From contig CAVVAE010000004.1 of assembly GCA_963746185.1 (NCBI GenBank), forward strand, positions 62,001 to 126,000: 64,000 nt of DNA, read 5' to 3'. The notes under the pieces are model-generated. The model was not told the DNA's origin and made no database searches. It was given only the letters and a program-made list of their open reading frames with translations. The stretch comes from CAVVAE01 sp963746185 (lineage in GTDB: Bacteria > Actinomycetota > Actinomycetes > Propionibacteriales > Nocardioidaceae). The stretch's first letter is position 1; each line of letters opens with the position of its first letter. Both the position numbers and the translations under genes were made by a program. Below, in pieces: positions 27,038 through 35,716 of this stretch.

Positions 27038-27138
27038 TGGCGGTCGCGTCTGGACCCGGTTTCTGCTCAGGACACCGCCCACAGACCCACAGCAGCCGAA
27101 CCACATCCGATCCCGTCCGAAGTTAGAGGCCTTGCCCC

Positions 27139-27399
27139 GTGGCAAACATCAAGTCCCAGATCAAGCGCAACAAGCAGAATGACGCCGCTCACGAGCGCAA
27201 CAAGGCCGTCAAGTCTGCGCTGAAGACGTCGATCCGCCACTTCCGTGAGGTCGCCGACTCAGGTGAGGCCGATGAGGCCAAGGAACTCGCGAAGAAGGCG
27301 AACCGGAAGCTCGACAAGGCCGTCTCTGCAGGTGTCATCCACCGCAACCAGGCCGCCAACAAGAAGTCAGCCATCTCCAAGAAGGTCGCTTCACTCTGA
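27139..27399 (+). CDS. rpsT: 30S ribosomal protein S20
   Basis: An 86-residue, lysine/alanine-rich helical protein that begins VANIKSQIKRNKQ and ends AISKKVASL, the full S20 family pattern and length. S20 binds helices 9 and 44 of 16S rRNA early in 30S assembly. The start codon is GTG with AGAGG upstream. It is divergent from the amidase and convergent with holA; two hairpins follow the stop. Confidence 0.98.
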   Translation: MANIKSQIKRNKQNDAAHERNKAVKSALKTSIRHFREVADSGEADEAKELAKKANRKLDKAVSAGVIHRNQAANKKSAISKKVASL

Positions 27400-27405
27400 C
27401 GTTCC

Positions 27406-27430
27406 CGACGACCTCTCTGCGAGGTCGTCG
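27406..27430 (+). terminator. Terminator hairpin 1 after rpsT
   Basis: A perfect 10-bp stem CGACGACCTC/GAGGTCGTCG with loop TCTGC, starting six bases after the rpsT stop and followed by CCTTTG. It is well placed to end rpsT transcription. Confidence 0.85.
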
Positions 27431-27435
27431 CCTTT

Positions 27436-27466
27436 GACGGGTTGATCTGAATCAGGTCAACCCGTC
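27436..27466. terminator. Terminator hairpin 2, tandem, between rpsT and holA
   Basis: A stem GACGGGTTGA/TCAACCCGTC around an 11-base loop, followed by TTCGCTT. With hairpin 1 it forms a double terminator for rpsT, and it could also act on holA transcripts arriving from the right. Confidence 0.75.
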
Positions 27467-27508
27467 TTCGCTTGTCCGAACGCGCCGGTCTGCGACCGCA
27501 AGCTTCAG

Positions 27509-28489
27509 TCAGCGCAGGACGCGCGCTCGTAGCACCGAGATGACCAGCCGTTCGCACGCCCAGAACCTGTCGCCGGCAGCGCCCTTCACGTCGGCGTCCG
27601 CTTGAGCCGCCGCCCGAATGGCGGCCGCCAGTCCTCGTGGCGACCACCCCCGTGACTGAGCCGAGATCGACCGCAGCTTCCACGGAGGTACGCCGACCTC
27701 GCGCGCGAGATCACCTTCGAGCAGGCCACGTGGGGCCGACTGGTAGCGGGCCAGGGACCGCAGTCCGCCACCGACAGCGCTCGTAATGAGTACGGGGTCG
27801 ACCCGTCCGTTGAGGGCCCAACGGAGTTGCTCGATCGCCTCAGCTGTCTTGCCCTCGATGGCTGCATCGGCAACCGCGAAGCCCTTGATCTCCGCACGGC
27901 CACCGAAAAAGCTCCGCACGATCTTGGCACTGATTGTCTCGTCGGGGCAGTCGGCTGCGAGTTGGCTGGCCGCGGCCGAGAGAGCCCTCATGTCCTCGCC
28001 AAGGGCGTCGACGAGCGCCGTGGCCGCGTCAGGGTCGATCTTGCGCTTCACGCGGCGGAACTCCGACTGCACCCAACCCGGAAGCTCGTACTTCTTGAGC
28101 GGCTGCGCCTTCACCTCGACCGCACCGGCCTTGCGCAGCTTGTCGAGCACTGCCTTGCCCTTCATCCCACCCGTGTGATGGAGCACCAGCGCCACGTCAT
28201 CTGCGGGCGAGCTGACATAGTCGACGAGGGGCATCACGGCGTCGTCAGGCAGATCCTCGAGGGTGCTCACAACGACACAGCGCATGGACGCGAACAACGA
28301 GGGGCTGGTGATCTCTGCGAGCGTCCCGACACCAAGTCCGGCCGCCTCAAGTTCACTCAGGTCAGCATCGGGGTCCGCAGCCTTGACTGCCTCTCGCGCC
28401 GACGCGATGGTCCGCTCAGCAAGGAAGTCGTTGGTGCCGGTGATCAGGGTTGTGGTGCCGAGGACGTCGGCAGCGGTCGTCTTGGCCAT
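27509..28489 (-). CDS. holA: DNA polymerase III subunit delta
   Basis: A 326-residue HolA-type clamp-loader subunit, which opens the sliding clamp. It has the AAA+-derived N-terminal fold without a functional Walker A (TTLITGTNDFLAERTI), then LVLHHTGGMKGKAVLDKLRKAG, a helical middle (ALVDALGEDMRALSAAASQLA), and the C-terminal collar with VPPWKLRSISAQSRGWSPRGL. Convergence with rpsT and the comEC/comEA genes upstream are the standard actinobacterial context. Confidence 0.96.
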   Translation of the reverse strand: MAKTTAADVLGTTTLITGTNDFLAERTIASAREAVKAADPDADLSELEAAGLGVGTLAEITSPSLFASMRCVVVSTLEDLPDDAVMPLVDYVSSPADDVALVLHHTGGMKGKAVLDKLRKAGAVEVKAQPLKKYELPGWVQSEFRRVKRKIDPDAATALVDALGEDMRALSAAASQLAADCPDETISAKIVRSFFGGRAEIKGFAVADAAIEGKTAEAIEQLRWALNGRVDPVLITSAVGGGLRSLARYQSAPRGLLEGDLAREVGVPPWKLRSISAQSRGWSPRGLAAAIRAAAQADADVKGAAGDRFWACERLVISVLRARVLR

Positions 28490-28554
28490 GATGCAGTCAG
28501 CATGTCACGCACCACGGACGAGATTGGACCGCACCCACGCTTGAATCACACTAG

Positions 28555-28701
28555 AAAAGGGCTGCGGATCTGCTGGCCCACTTCCCCAACTCGATCCGCG
28601 GGCCTAACGTGGCGAGTGACCCCTTGCCCGGCCACAGCTGGCATGTCGATGGATCCTTCGCCCGCGCGGCGTACACGCTGCGCGTCGACAACGGGGTCTG
28701 A
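28555..28701 (+). pseudogene. Orphan C-terminal coding fragment
   Basis: A 48-codon plus-strand frame with strongly actinobacterial codon use ends in TGA (…GHSWHVDGSFARAAYTLRVDNGV). A TAG stop sits immediately before it and there is no ATG in frame; one internal GTG is possible. It reads like the tail of a larger protein whose front has been lost. The family is not recognised. It occupies most of the roughly 300-nt gap between the holA start and the glycosidase end. Confidence 0.45.
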
Positions 28702-28717
28702 GCGAAGACACCTGACG

Positions 28718-28758
28718 CACCACGGGCCTGGCTGTCGAGCACAGCCGGGCCCGTTGTG
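28718..28758. terminator. Hairpin terminator between gene fragment and glycosidase gene
   Basis: An 18-bp stem (one mismatch, one G-U pair) around the loop CGAGC, with core GGGCCTGGCTGT/ACAGCCGGGCCC. It lies downstream of both the plus-strand fragment and the minus-strand glycosidase gene, so it is probably a bidirectional terminator. Confidence 0.75.
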
Positions 28759-28791
28759 GTCGGTTCAGCCGACGTCATACTCAGCAGCGCG

Positions 28792-30435
28792 TCACCGCGG
28801 CAGGATCAGCAGGGCGTCGCCTACCGGCCGTTCACCTGCCGCGTCGGAGGGATCGTTGATGACCTGGTCATCAACCACCATCGTCGTGGATCCGCCGCCG
28901 TCGAGGTTGAGGGCGTCGCGCATGCCGAGCGCCTTGGCGACCGCGCCAGTCTCGGTGATGGAGAGCCCCAGGCTGTCGGTGCTGCGTCCGTCCGCGGTGG
29001 CCAAGATGATGCGTCCAGCTGCGTCGATCCCAGCGAACGTGCGCGGGTTTCGTTTCGCGCTGAAGCCGTAGTAGAAGCTGGGATCGGTCGGGCGCACAAA
29101 GCCGTCGGCTATCGGAGTGACGTGCAGCTTCCCGTCGCGGACAAGCTGAGGTCCGCCGTTGACGATCGACACCGAGCGACCTGGGTTGACGGAGTGGTTG
29201 CGCTCGTCGCGTAGCCCGGTCGAGATCTTGAGCTGCTGTCCGACCACAGCCATCGCTCTGAGGTCGTCGACGAGTGAGCCGGTGGCCTGGACGGATCGGG
29301 ATCCAGGCGACAGCGATCCGCCGCGTGGTGACCGAAGTGCGGTGACCCGGTCGTGCCGGTCGATGACAGCCTCGAGCCCGGGACCCGACGGCGTACTCGA
29401 CCCGAACTCCGGCGTGAACGCGACCAGCTCGTCGTCGTCCTTGCAGGTGAAGTCGTGAAGCGGAAGCGATGTGGGGTCGTCGTCGGGGGTGCCACCGCAG
29501 TTGCGGATGAGTCCTGGCACGCGGTCGAGGCCGTCGAGGGTCAGGCGTGCGTGGTGCCCTTCGACACTGCCGGCCCAATGCAACCGCTCGACCTGTGTGT
29601 CGCGGGCGTCGTTGCGGAGCACGAGCGCTGGGCGATGGCCGATCGTCTCGCTGAGCAGCTTGCCGCCGTACACGCCGATGCCTGCCGGGTCACCAGGGGC
29701 GCCGGCCGCCGGGTCGAGCACGAAGTACCCCGCATTGACGGCAGCCGTTGCTCGCACGGCCCGGCTCAGTGCGCTCGTGGTCTCGCGGTCCTCGATGTCG
29801 GGACCGAACGACGCAAGGACGCGTCCGTGGAACCGATGCGGGTCGATCCTGAGTACCTGCAGGTGCCATGGCCCGCGATCTGTCGGCGAGCCGTCCCAGC
29901 CGGTGAACCGGCTCGCGCCGGCGAACCCTGCCGCGACGATTTCGGCCAGCTTGGCATCGGATGCCGCCTGGGTGGTGAAGCTGCCGACGCGGACGCGCCA
30001 GCCGAGACTGCCGCCGGCGTAGTCGGCTGTTGCCGGGGTGACGACCTCCTCGACACGTGGGTCGAAGCCCTTCGCGCGGAGTGAGGCGGCCAGCTCGTCG
30101 GCGCTCGGACGGTCTGACAGGGCGGTCGGCGGAGCGTCGGGGTCGGGATTGGTGCTCCCGGCCGGGATGTTGAGCTCGACCGTCCACACGTTGGCAGGGT
30201 CGTGGGCGCCGCGGACGATCGTGGTGAGCGTGACGCCGGGTTGCAACGTCGTGGTCGTCCGGGTCTCGGCGAGGCCGGCTGGCCCCAGAGGCAGGGACGC
30301 GGAGTGGGGCGGCTTCGAGGGTGCCGCCTTGTCGGGTGCAGTCCCGGATTGAGCCAGGGCCGTGACCGTGGATGGTGTCGCGAGCAGTGCGAGTGCGAAC
30401 GAGCCGAAGAGGCATCGTGAGATGAAGGTGCGCAT
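28792..30435 (-). CDS. Secreted phosphodiester glycosidase (NAGPA-like) with SPOR-like domain
   Basis: A 547-residue exported protein. The N-terminal signal peptide is MRTFISRCLFGSFALALLATPSTVTALAQS. A SPOR-like module follows near residues 105-170 (WRVRVGSFTTQAASDAKLAEI), which may bind denuded peptidoglycan. The C-terminal half is the NAGPA-like phosphodiester glycosidase domain: VNAGYFVLDP, TFAGIDAAGRIILATADGR, and the hallmark DALNLDGGGSTTMVV plus a final ERPVGDALLIL. Bacterial members cleave sugar phosphodiesters in cell-wall polymers. It lies 142 nt downstream of comEC on the same strand and may be a separate unit. Confidence 0.88.
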   Translation of the reverse strand: MRTFISRCLFGSFALALLATPSTVTALAQSGTAPDKAAPSKPPHSASLPLGPAGLAETRTTTTLQPGVTLTTIVRGAHDPANVWTVELNIPAGSTNPDPDAPPTALSDRPSADELAASLRAKGFDPRVEEVVTPATADYAGGSLGWRVRVGSFTTQAASDAKLAEIVAAGFAGASRFTGWDGSPTDRGPWHLQVLRIDPHRFHGRVLASFGPDIEDRETTSALSRAVRATAAVNAGYFVLDPAAGAPGDPAGIGVYGGKLLSETIGHRPALVLRNDARDTQVERLHWAGSVEGHHARLTLDGLDRVPGLIRNCGGTPDDDPTSLPLHDFTCKDDDELVAFTPEFGSSTPSGPGLEAVIDRHDRVTALRSPRGGSLSPGSRSVQATGSLVDDLRAMAVVGQQLKISTGLRDERNHSVNPGRSVSIVNGGPQLVRDGKLHVTPIADGFVRPTDPSFYYGFSAKRNPRTFAGIDAAGRIILATADGRSTDSLGLSITETGAVAKALGMRDALNLDGGGSTTMVVDDQVINDPSDAAGERPVGDALLILPR

Positions 30436-30577
30436 TCAGGCACGGTAATACGGACATCGGGTGGTGAGAAGAACGTGGTGTGAAGAACGCGCCAACCCTC
30501 GGGCCGCAAGGGCGCGTCATCACGGCCCTGGGCGGTCTGCGAGGAAAGGCGGCTCGAGAAGGAGTCCGCCGTCGTAC

Positions 30578-32932
30578 TCAGTCTGAGGTCATGACGGCGA
30601 GCTGGCCGACCTGGACGACGACCGCGATGTCGCCGTCCTGATCTGTCCGGTAGGTGCGCGCACCCAGTTGCCGGAGCAGCCCGAGCGTCTCGGGTGCAGG
30701 GTGGCCGTAGTCGTTGTCGGCGCCGACCGAGATCAGCGCCAGCGATGCGCGGGTGGCGAAGACGAATGCCGGGTCTTGGTTGCCGGAGCCATGGTGGGCC
30801 ACCTTGAACACGTCGGCGCCGAGGTCAGAGCTGTTGGCCAGGATGTCGTCCTCCTCCTCAGGTTCGGCGTCGCCACTGAGCAGGAAGCGATGGCCGTGGG
30901 TTTCGAGCCGCATCACGACGCTCGCGTTGTTGGCGCCCGAGCCCTCCTCGGAGCCGCCGTCTACTTTCGTCGGCTCGCGGACTGGGCCGAGCACGGTCCA
31001 CGACAGCGCACCGATTGTGCGCTGCTCTCCCGTCACCGCGACCGTGACCGGTACCTCAGCAGCATCCGCCCACTCGTCGACGCTGGCTGCGCGGTCGGGT
31101 GGATCTCTCAAGTTCGTGGTCTCGATCTCGCTCACGTCGCGACCCTCGAGTGCTCCGGGCAACCCGTTGACATGGTCCGCGTGAAAGTGCGTGAGGACGA
31201 TGAGCGCAATGCGGTCGATGTCGAGCCGATCGAGGCAGCGGTCCATCAGGGCCGGGTCTGGACCGGTGTCGACGACGACTGCCACCCCTTCTCCCGCGTT
31301 GAACACCATTCCGTCGCCCTGACCCACATCACACAACACCATCACCCAGCCGTGCGGTGGCCAACCGAGTCTGCCCAGCGGCTGGACCACCACGACGATG
31401 AGTACGACGACACAGGCCAGCGAACCGGCCCGGCTCGACAGCATCCGCGGCATCACCAACATCGCGACCGCGCACAAGCCGGTCAGTGCGGTCAGCGCCA
31501 AGGCGCCCACCGGCCAACTGACGCTCGCGCCGGAGAAGTCTGCCGTCTTGGAGGCGACCCAGATGATCCACCATGCGGGCACACCAGCCACCCGGCCGGC
31601 GAGATGAGCCAAGGGATCACTCACCAGCGCAACCAGTCCGGCCAGAAGTCCGATCACGGTCGTCGGACCCACTGCCGGCGCGGCGAGCAGGTTCGCGAAC
31701 ACCGAGACCAGGCTGACCTGTCCGGAGATCGCAGCGATCGCGGGTGTGCACGCAAGCTGCGCGGCCAGCGGTACGGCGATGGCTTCGGCCAACAGCCGCG
31801 GCATCCATCTCGCGAGACAGTCACGCCAATGTGGCGCGAGAAGCAGGATGCCGGCGGTGGCCACCGTCGACAGGAGGAACCCCACCGCCCTCGCGAGGAT
31901 CGGGTCGAGGAGGACGAGCGAGGTCACCGCCAGACACAACGCGCGGACGCCGCGCCGGCGGCCACCGCTCGACAGGCCGGCCAATGCCACGACGCCCATC
32001 GCGGCGGCCCGAAGGACGCTAGGCTGGGGACGCGCCAGCAGCACGAAGAACACGACCGCAATGAGCCCAACGATGACCAGTCCTCGTGCCCGGACCCTGC
32101 ACCAGCGGGCCGTCACGAGCACGAAGCTCAAGACCAGGGTGAGGTTCGCGCCGCTGACGGCCAGCAGGTGGGTCAGCCCCGTCGTCTGGAAGTCCGCGGC
32201 CACGTCGGGAGGCATCCCAGAGTCATCGCCGTCGACCAGGGCTGGCACCAGTGAGCGCTCTGCCAAAGGCAGTGGCGAGACCGCCTCCTTGACGCCTTCG
32301 CGAACCGCGCCCACGACACGATCAAGCGCGCCAGCCGACCTGGCGACTCGAGGATCCTCGTCGCCGACGAGCACCGCGCTGACCTCGCCGTCCTGCGCCG
32401 GCTTCAATCGTCCTGACGCTTCGATGCGGTCGCCTAGCTCGAGTCGCATCCACGTTGGGTCGCCGATGGCCAGCACCGGCGAACGGATCTTCGTCGTCTG
32501 GCCTCGGCCGGTGACTTCGCTGACCCGCACGCGGACCAGCACGTACGGCGCAAACGTTCCCTGTTTCCTCACCGGGTCACTGATGACCGCCGCCTTCAGA
32601 CTCACCTGAGCCTGTTGCACGGCCAGCTCCGGGATCGGCCCGGCGGTGACCGCTCCCGTGCGAAGTCCCGACACAGCCAATGCCGCGGCGGCAACGATGA
32701 ACACGGCCGCAGCCAGGTGGCGTCGTCCCGTCCGAACTTCTCGCCTCCGGACTCGGCGGGGTGCGCTCCTGCGCCGCCGGTGTTCGATGAACGCGACCAC
32801 GCCACCCAAGCTGAGCAGCACCAGAGCGCCGACAACGGCACGATCAGGGGACCAGCCGAGCCCGAGGGCTGCTGTCCCCCACGCTGCGAGCGCGATCGGC
32901 GCCAGCCGCAGGTCGAGGGGCTCCCTCGTCAT
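30578..32932 (-). CDS. comEC: ComEC/Rec2-family DNA-uptake channel protein
   Basis: A 784-residue polytopic membrane protein of the DNA translocation machinery. It has an N-terminal membrane region (RLAPIALAAWGTAALGLGW), a soluble OB-like domain (SPVLAIGDPTWMRLELGDRIEASG), the central Competence domain with many helices starting TTGLTHLLAVSGANLTLVL, and a C-terminal metallo-beta-lactamase domain (VLTHFHADHVNGLPG, FLLSGDAEPEEE, FKVAHHGSGNQ). The metal motifs are intact, unlike in some ComEC proteins. The ATG overlaps the comEA stop (ATGA). Confidence 0.96.
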   Translation of the reverse strand: MTREPLDLRLAPIALAAWGTAALGLGWSPDRAVVGALVLLSLGGVVAFIEHRRRRSAPRRVRRREVRTGRRHLAAAVFIVAAAALAVSGLRTGAVTAGPIPELAVQQAQVSLKAAVISDPVRKQGTFAPYVLVRVRVSEVTGRGQTTKIRSPVLAIGDPTWMRLELGDRIEASGRLKPAQDGEVSAVLVGDEDPRVARSAGALDRVVGAVREGVKEAVSPLPLAERSLVPALVDGDDSGMPPDVAADFQTTGLTHLLAVSGANLTLVLSFVLVTARWCRVRARGLVIVGLIAVVFFVLLARPQPSVLRAAAMGVVALAGLSSGGRRRGVRALCLAVTSLVLLDPILARAVGFLLSTVATAGILLLAPHWRDCLARWMPRLLAEAIAVPLAAQLACTPAIAAISGQVSLVSVFANLLAAPAVGPTTVIGLLAGLVALVSDPLAHLAGRVAGVPAWWIIWVASKTADFSGASVSWPVGALALTALTGLCAVAMLVMPRMLSSRAGSLACVVVLIVVVVQPLGRLGWPPHGWVMVLCDVGQGDGMVFNAGEGVAVVVDTGPDPALMDRCLDRLDIDRIALIVLTHFHADHVNGLPGALEGRDVSEIETTNLRDPPDRAASVDEWADAAEVPVTVAVTGEQRTIGALSWTVLGPVREPTKVDGGSEEGSGANNASVVMRLETHGHRFLLSGDAEPEEEDDILANSSDLGADVFKVAHHGSGNQDPAFVFATRASLALISVGADNDYGHPAPETLGLLRQLGARTYRTDQDGDIAVVVQVGQLAVMTSD

Positions 32933-33828
32933 ACATAGACGTACGGCTCGATGTCGGCGAGTGTCGCGTCACCGATGCCGGAGACCTCGAGCAGCTCGTC
33001 CACGCTGCTAAAGGATCCGTTGTCGCTCCGCCAGTCGAGGATCGACGCTGCCGTGACGGGTCCGATACCCGGAAGCGTCTCGAGCTGTGTCTGGTCTGCG
33101 GTGTTCACGTTCACCGGCGTGATGGCTTGGCCGGGATCAGCCGACCCCGCGGCTGGCGTCGTTGGTGCGGCTCCGATCGCTGGGACGTCGAGACCGACGA
33201 CGATCTGCTCACCGTCAATGAGCTGTCTAGCCAGATTGAGGCCGGCGGTATCGACGCCGGGCCTGGCTCCGCCCGCTGCCCGGAGCGCGTCGATCACCCG
33301 GGACCCCGCGACCAGCTCGACGATTCCAGGGTGACGCACCTTTCCCGTCACGTCGACGACGAGCTGTGCCGAGGCGTCGCCGACAGTTGGGTCGGGTGCG
33401 CCACCGGAGGGGGTCGAGGCCGATGGCGCACCCGGGTCTGGTTGTGGTGCCCCTGGCAGGGCCGGCACCGATCGCTCGTTCGCTACCGAAACCGGCTGGG
33501 GCTGGGGAATGGAACGCAACGCCCACCATGCGGCGACGGCGATCAGCGCTGCGACGACGAGGGCGGCGAGTGTGACGTGCAAGGGACTGAGCCGTACACG
33601 ACCCCACCGATTCGGGGCTTGATTGTCGCGGTGCCTGCCCGCCCGAAAGTCGGCACCCTCGCGAATGGACAGAGGGCTGTCAGAACGAGCGGCTTCCGGT
33701 GGCCGGGACTCCAGCAGTCCTCCCTCAACGCCGCCGGAGCTGGGGCCGTCGAACTGGGCAGCGATGGCTGCCAGCCGGCGGCGCGCGGCAGCTACGGCGT
33801 CGTTGTCGAGAGAAGTGCGACCGAACAT
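32929..33828 (-). CDS. comEA: ComEA-type DNA-binding competence protein
   Basis: A 299-residue protein with one transmembrane helix near residues 78-98 (LHVTLAALVVAALIAVAAWW), a Pro-rich linker, a SLBB-type beta-grasp domain (VVDVTGKVRHPGIVELVAGS), and a C-terminal helix-hairpin-helix domain (VNVNTADQTQLETLPGIGP and ELLEVSGIGDATLADI). ComEA binds incoming duplex DNA outside the membrane and hands it to ComEC, with which it is translationally coupled. Actinobacteria with this pair are often not known to be competent. Confidence 0.95.
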   Translation of the reverse strand: MFGRTSLDNDAVAAARRRLAAIAAQFDGPSSGGVEGGLLESRPPEAARSDSPLSIREGADFRAGRHRDNQAPNRWGRVRLSPLHVTLAALVVAALIAVAAWWALRSIPQPQPVSVANERSVPALPGAPQPDPGAPSASTPSGGAPDPTVGDASAQLVVDVTGKVRHPGIVELVAGSRVIDALRAAGGARPGVDTAGLNLARQLIDGEQIVVGLDVPAIGAAPTTPAAGSADPGQAITPVNVNTADQTQLETLPGIGPVTAASILDWRSDNGSFSSVDELLEVSGIGDATLADIEPYVYV

Positions 33829-33972
33829 GCTCCGACGCTAGGAGCCGTCACCGCGGCTGGGCTAGCCGCCAGCCGCCGATTGTGGACAACGGGACGAGGT
33901 GTGGCAGGTTGTGGATTTCATCGTCGTACCCCGCTGTCTTGATGGCGAAGCATCCACATCGCGAGATCCTGC

Positions 33973-34044
33973 TCGCAAACCCCCACTCTGCAAGGCAGAT
34001 CTGCCTTGTTAACAAGCCGTTTGGCTTGTAAACAAGGCAAACCC
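33973..34044. repeat. 72-nt palindromic repeat, copy 1
   Basis: This copy matches the one at 36766-36837 at 66 of 72 positions. It contains GCCTTGTTAACAAGCC, a 4-base loop, then the slightly diverged return arm GGCTTGTAAACAAGGC. It begins TCGCAAACCC and carries an extra GCAAGGCAG that could compete for pairing. It lies ten bases downstream of the degV stop. Confidence 0.95.
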
Positions 34045-34054
34045 CGGCCGACGG

Positions 34055-34897
34055 CTAGTGGGGGGAGATGACGACGGCGAGCATGCCGGGTCCGACGTGG
34101 GCGCCGATGACGGCACCGACCTGGTTGACCACCAGGGACTCGAGGTGCGGGATCCGATCGCGCAGGTGCTGGCCCAACGTCTCGGCGCGGTCGGGGTTGG
34201 CGAGATGCGAGACCGCGATGTCGACCGCCTCGTCCCGTGCCGCCGCCACTGCCAGTTCCTCGAGCCTGATCAGCGCCTTGGCTGCCGTCCTTACCTTCTC
34301 CAGCGGCACGATCCGGCCGTCCTTGATCTCCAGCAACGGCTTGACCGCGAGTGCCGATCCGACCAACGCTGCCGCCGCTCCGACTCGGCCGCCACGACGG
34401 AGGAACTCCAGCGTGTCGACGTAGAACAGTGCTGTCGTCGCCGCCGCGCGCTTGCGCGCCACCTCCGCTGCATCTTCCGCCGACGCCCCTTGGTCAAGCG
34501 CAGCAGCGGCCGCTTCAACCGCGAAACCGGTGCCCATACCGAGGTGTCGGCTGTCGACGGTGTGCACCGGGATCGACGCTTCTCGTGCTGCCAGCTCGGC
34601 CGACTCGAATGTGCCCGACACCTCACCCGACAGGTGCACCGAGACGATGGCCCCTGCACCGGCCTTGGCGGCCTTCTCGTAGACCCGAAGGAACGCCTCC
34701 GGCGCCGGCCGGCTCGTCGAGACCGGCTGCCATTCCTTCAACGCCTCTGCGACATTGTCGGGGCTCGCGTCAGGCCCTTCGTCGTACGACTTGGCGCCGA
34801 TGATGACCTGCAGCGGTACGACGATCACGTCCAGCCTCTCGGCCATCTCCGGATCGACCGACGTGGAATCGGAGACGAGAGCCACACTGCGCGTCAT
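34055..34897 (-). CDS. DegV family fatty-acid-binding protein
   Basis: A 280-residue two-domain DegV protein. N-terminal strands carry VALVSDSTSVDPEMAERLDVIVVPLQV, with the fatty-acid-binding Ser/Thr pattern STSRPAPEAFLRVYEKA; the second domain contains VDSRHLGMGTGFAVEAAA. Related FakB proteins present fatty acids to the kinase FakA for phosphorylation. No FakA is in this window. Its place between comEA and leuS is standard in actinobacteria. The C-terminus (VGAVIGAHVGPGMLAVVI) is complete. Confidence 0.93.
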   Translation of the reverse strand: MTRSVALVSDSTSVDPEMAERLDVIVVPLQVIIGAKSYDEGPDASPDNVAEALKEWQPVSTSRPAPEAFLRVYEKAAKAGAGAIVSVHLSGEVSGTFESAELAAREASIPVHTVDSRHLGMGTGFAVEAAAAALDQGASAEDAAEVARKRAAATTALFYVDTLEFLRRGGRVGAAAALVGSALAVKPLLEIKDGRIVPLEKVRTAAKALIRLEELAVAAARDEAVDIAVSHLANPDRAETLGQHLRDRIPHLESLVVNQVGAVIGAHVGPGMLAVVISPH

Positions 34898-35050
34898 GCG
34901 CGCGAGACTACCGGCTCATCGACCTCTGGGCAGACAGCAGAACAACAACGAGCGAATCCACATCAACGCTGCCGCCAACCATCCGAGGTGGCCAGTCGGC
35001 GTTTGACATGGCCGCGACAATGGCAGGGACGTTGCGGATCGGGGGCGACT

Positions 35051-35716
35051 GTGTGCGAGGCGCCTGAGAGGTCGTGGGCGGAGGCCGTGCGTCCGCTCCG
35101 AGTCGTCCTTGGCATAGCCGCGATCGGCTCGATCGTCGTCGGCATCTGGCTGCTAGGAGTGGTCGGGGCCGCACTGATCGCGATTGGTGCGGCGCTACTG
35201 ATCTCCGCTGTCGTCCTCCCCACCGTGCGGCAAGTTGAGTTCGGCTTCCCGGTCGGGGTGAAGGTGGTCACCGCGACGCAGGACCGTGAGGACGAGCTCC
35301 GTGAGGCGTTCCTCGATCAGAAGGCTGATCTCGAACTCTGTGCGCAGATGATGGTCGATGACCCCGACGTCGCCCGACAGTTGCTCGAAGCGGCCATCGC
35401 CAAGACGACGGTGGCTTGGAGAGGACCGGTATCACCGGCCCTTCGCATCTACGTGCTGTGCGAGCTCGTACATCTGGTCACCACCCATGATCGCTGGAGC
35501 ACGCACGGCCCAACGGATACGACGCCCGGTAGCACGGCTCTCGCGGCACTGCCGTCTACCGAGCGCATCGTTGTGGTGCTCCGCGAGTTTGGTGGGCTAC
35601 CTGTCGCCCAGATCGCCACCATGACCGGCCGAGATCGTGCAGACCTGGAGTCCGCACTTCGGCATGGCGAGGACATCTTGGCCAAGACCGGGTCGGCAGG
35701 CGGAGCCGGGCCGTGA
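35051..35716 (+). CDS. Membrane-tethered sigma-factor-like protein
   Basis: A 221-residue protein from GTG 35051. Residues about 17-61 form two adjacent hydrophobic segments (VVLGIAAIGSIVVGIWLL and AALIAIGAALLISAVVL), a likely membrane hairpin. The rest is cytoplasmic and resembles a degenerate ECF sigma factor: a region-2-like part (MMVDDPDVARQLLEAAIAK) and region 4 (LPSTERIVVVLREFGGLPV, then AQIATMTGRDRADLESAL), the helix-turn-helix that reads -35 boxes. The stop overlaps the next gene's GTG. A longer open frame covers degV on the other strand, but only this part looks coding. Sigma activity is inferred; the topology and region 4 pattern are visible. Confidence 0.7.
   Translation: MCEAPERSWAEAVRPLRVVLGIAAIGSIVVGIWLLGVVGAALIAIGAALLISAVVLPTVRQVEFGFPVGVKVVTATQDREDELREAFLDQKADLELCAQMMVDDPDVARQLLEAAIAKTTVAWRGPVSPALRIYVLCELVHLVTTHDRWSTHGPTDTTPGSTALAALPSTERIVVVLREFGGLPVAQIATMTGRDRADLESALRHGEDILAKTGSAGGAGP

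Noticed and set aside
35003..35008. TTGACA as a -35 box for the sigma-like gene
   Set aside because: No acceptable -10 hexamer lies 16-19 bases downstream, so the match is probably chance.
34058..35050. N-terminal 330 codons of a plus-strand frame running across degV
   Set aside because: This part is antisense to degV and has shadow composition. Only the part from GTG 35051 onward has protein-like sequence and lies outside degV.
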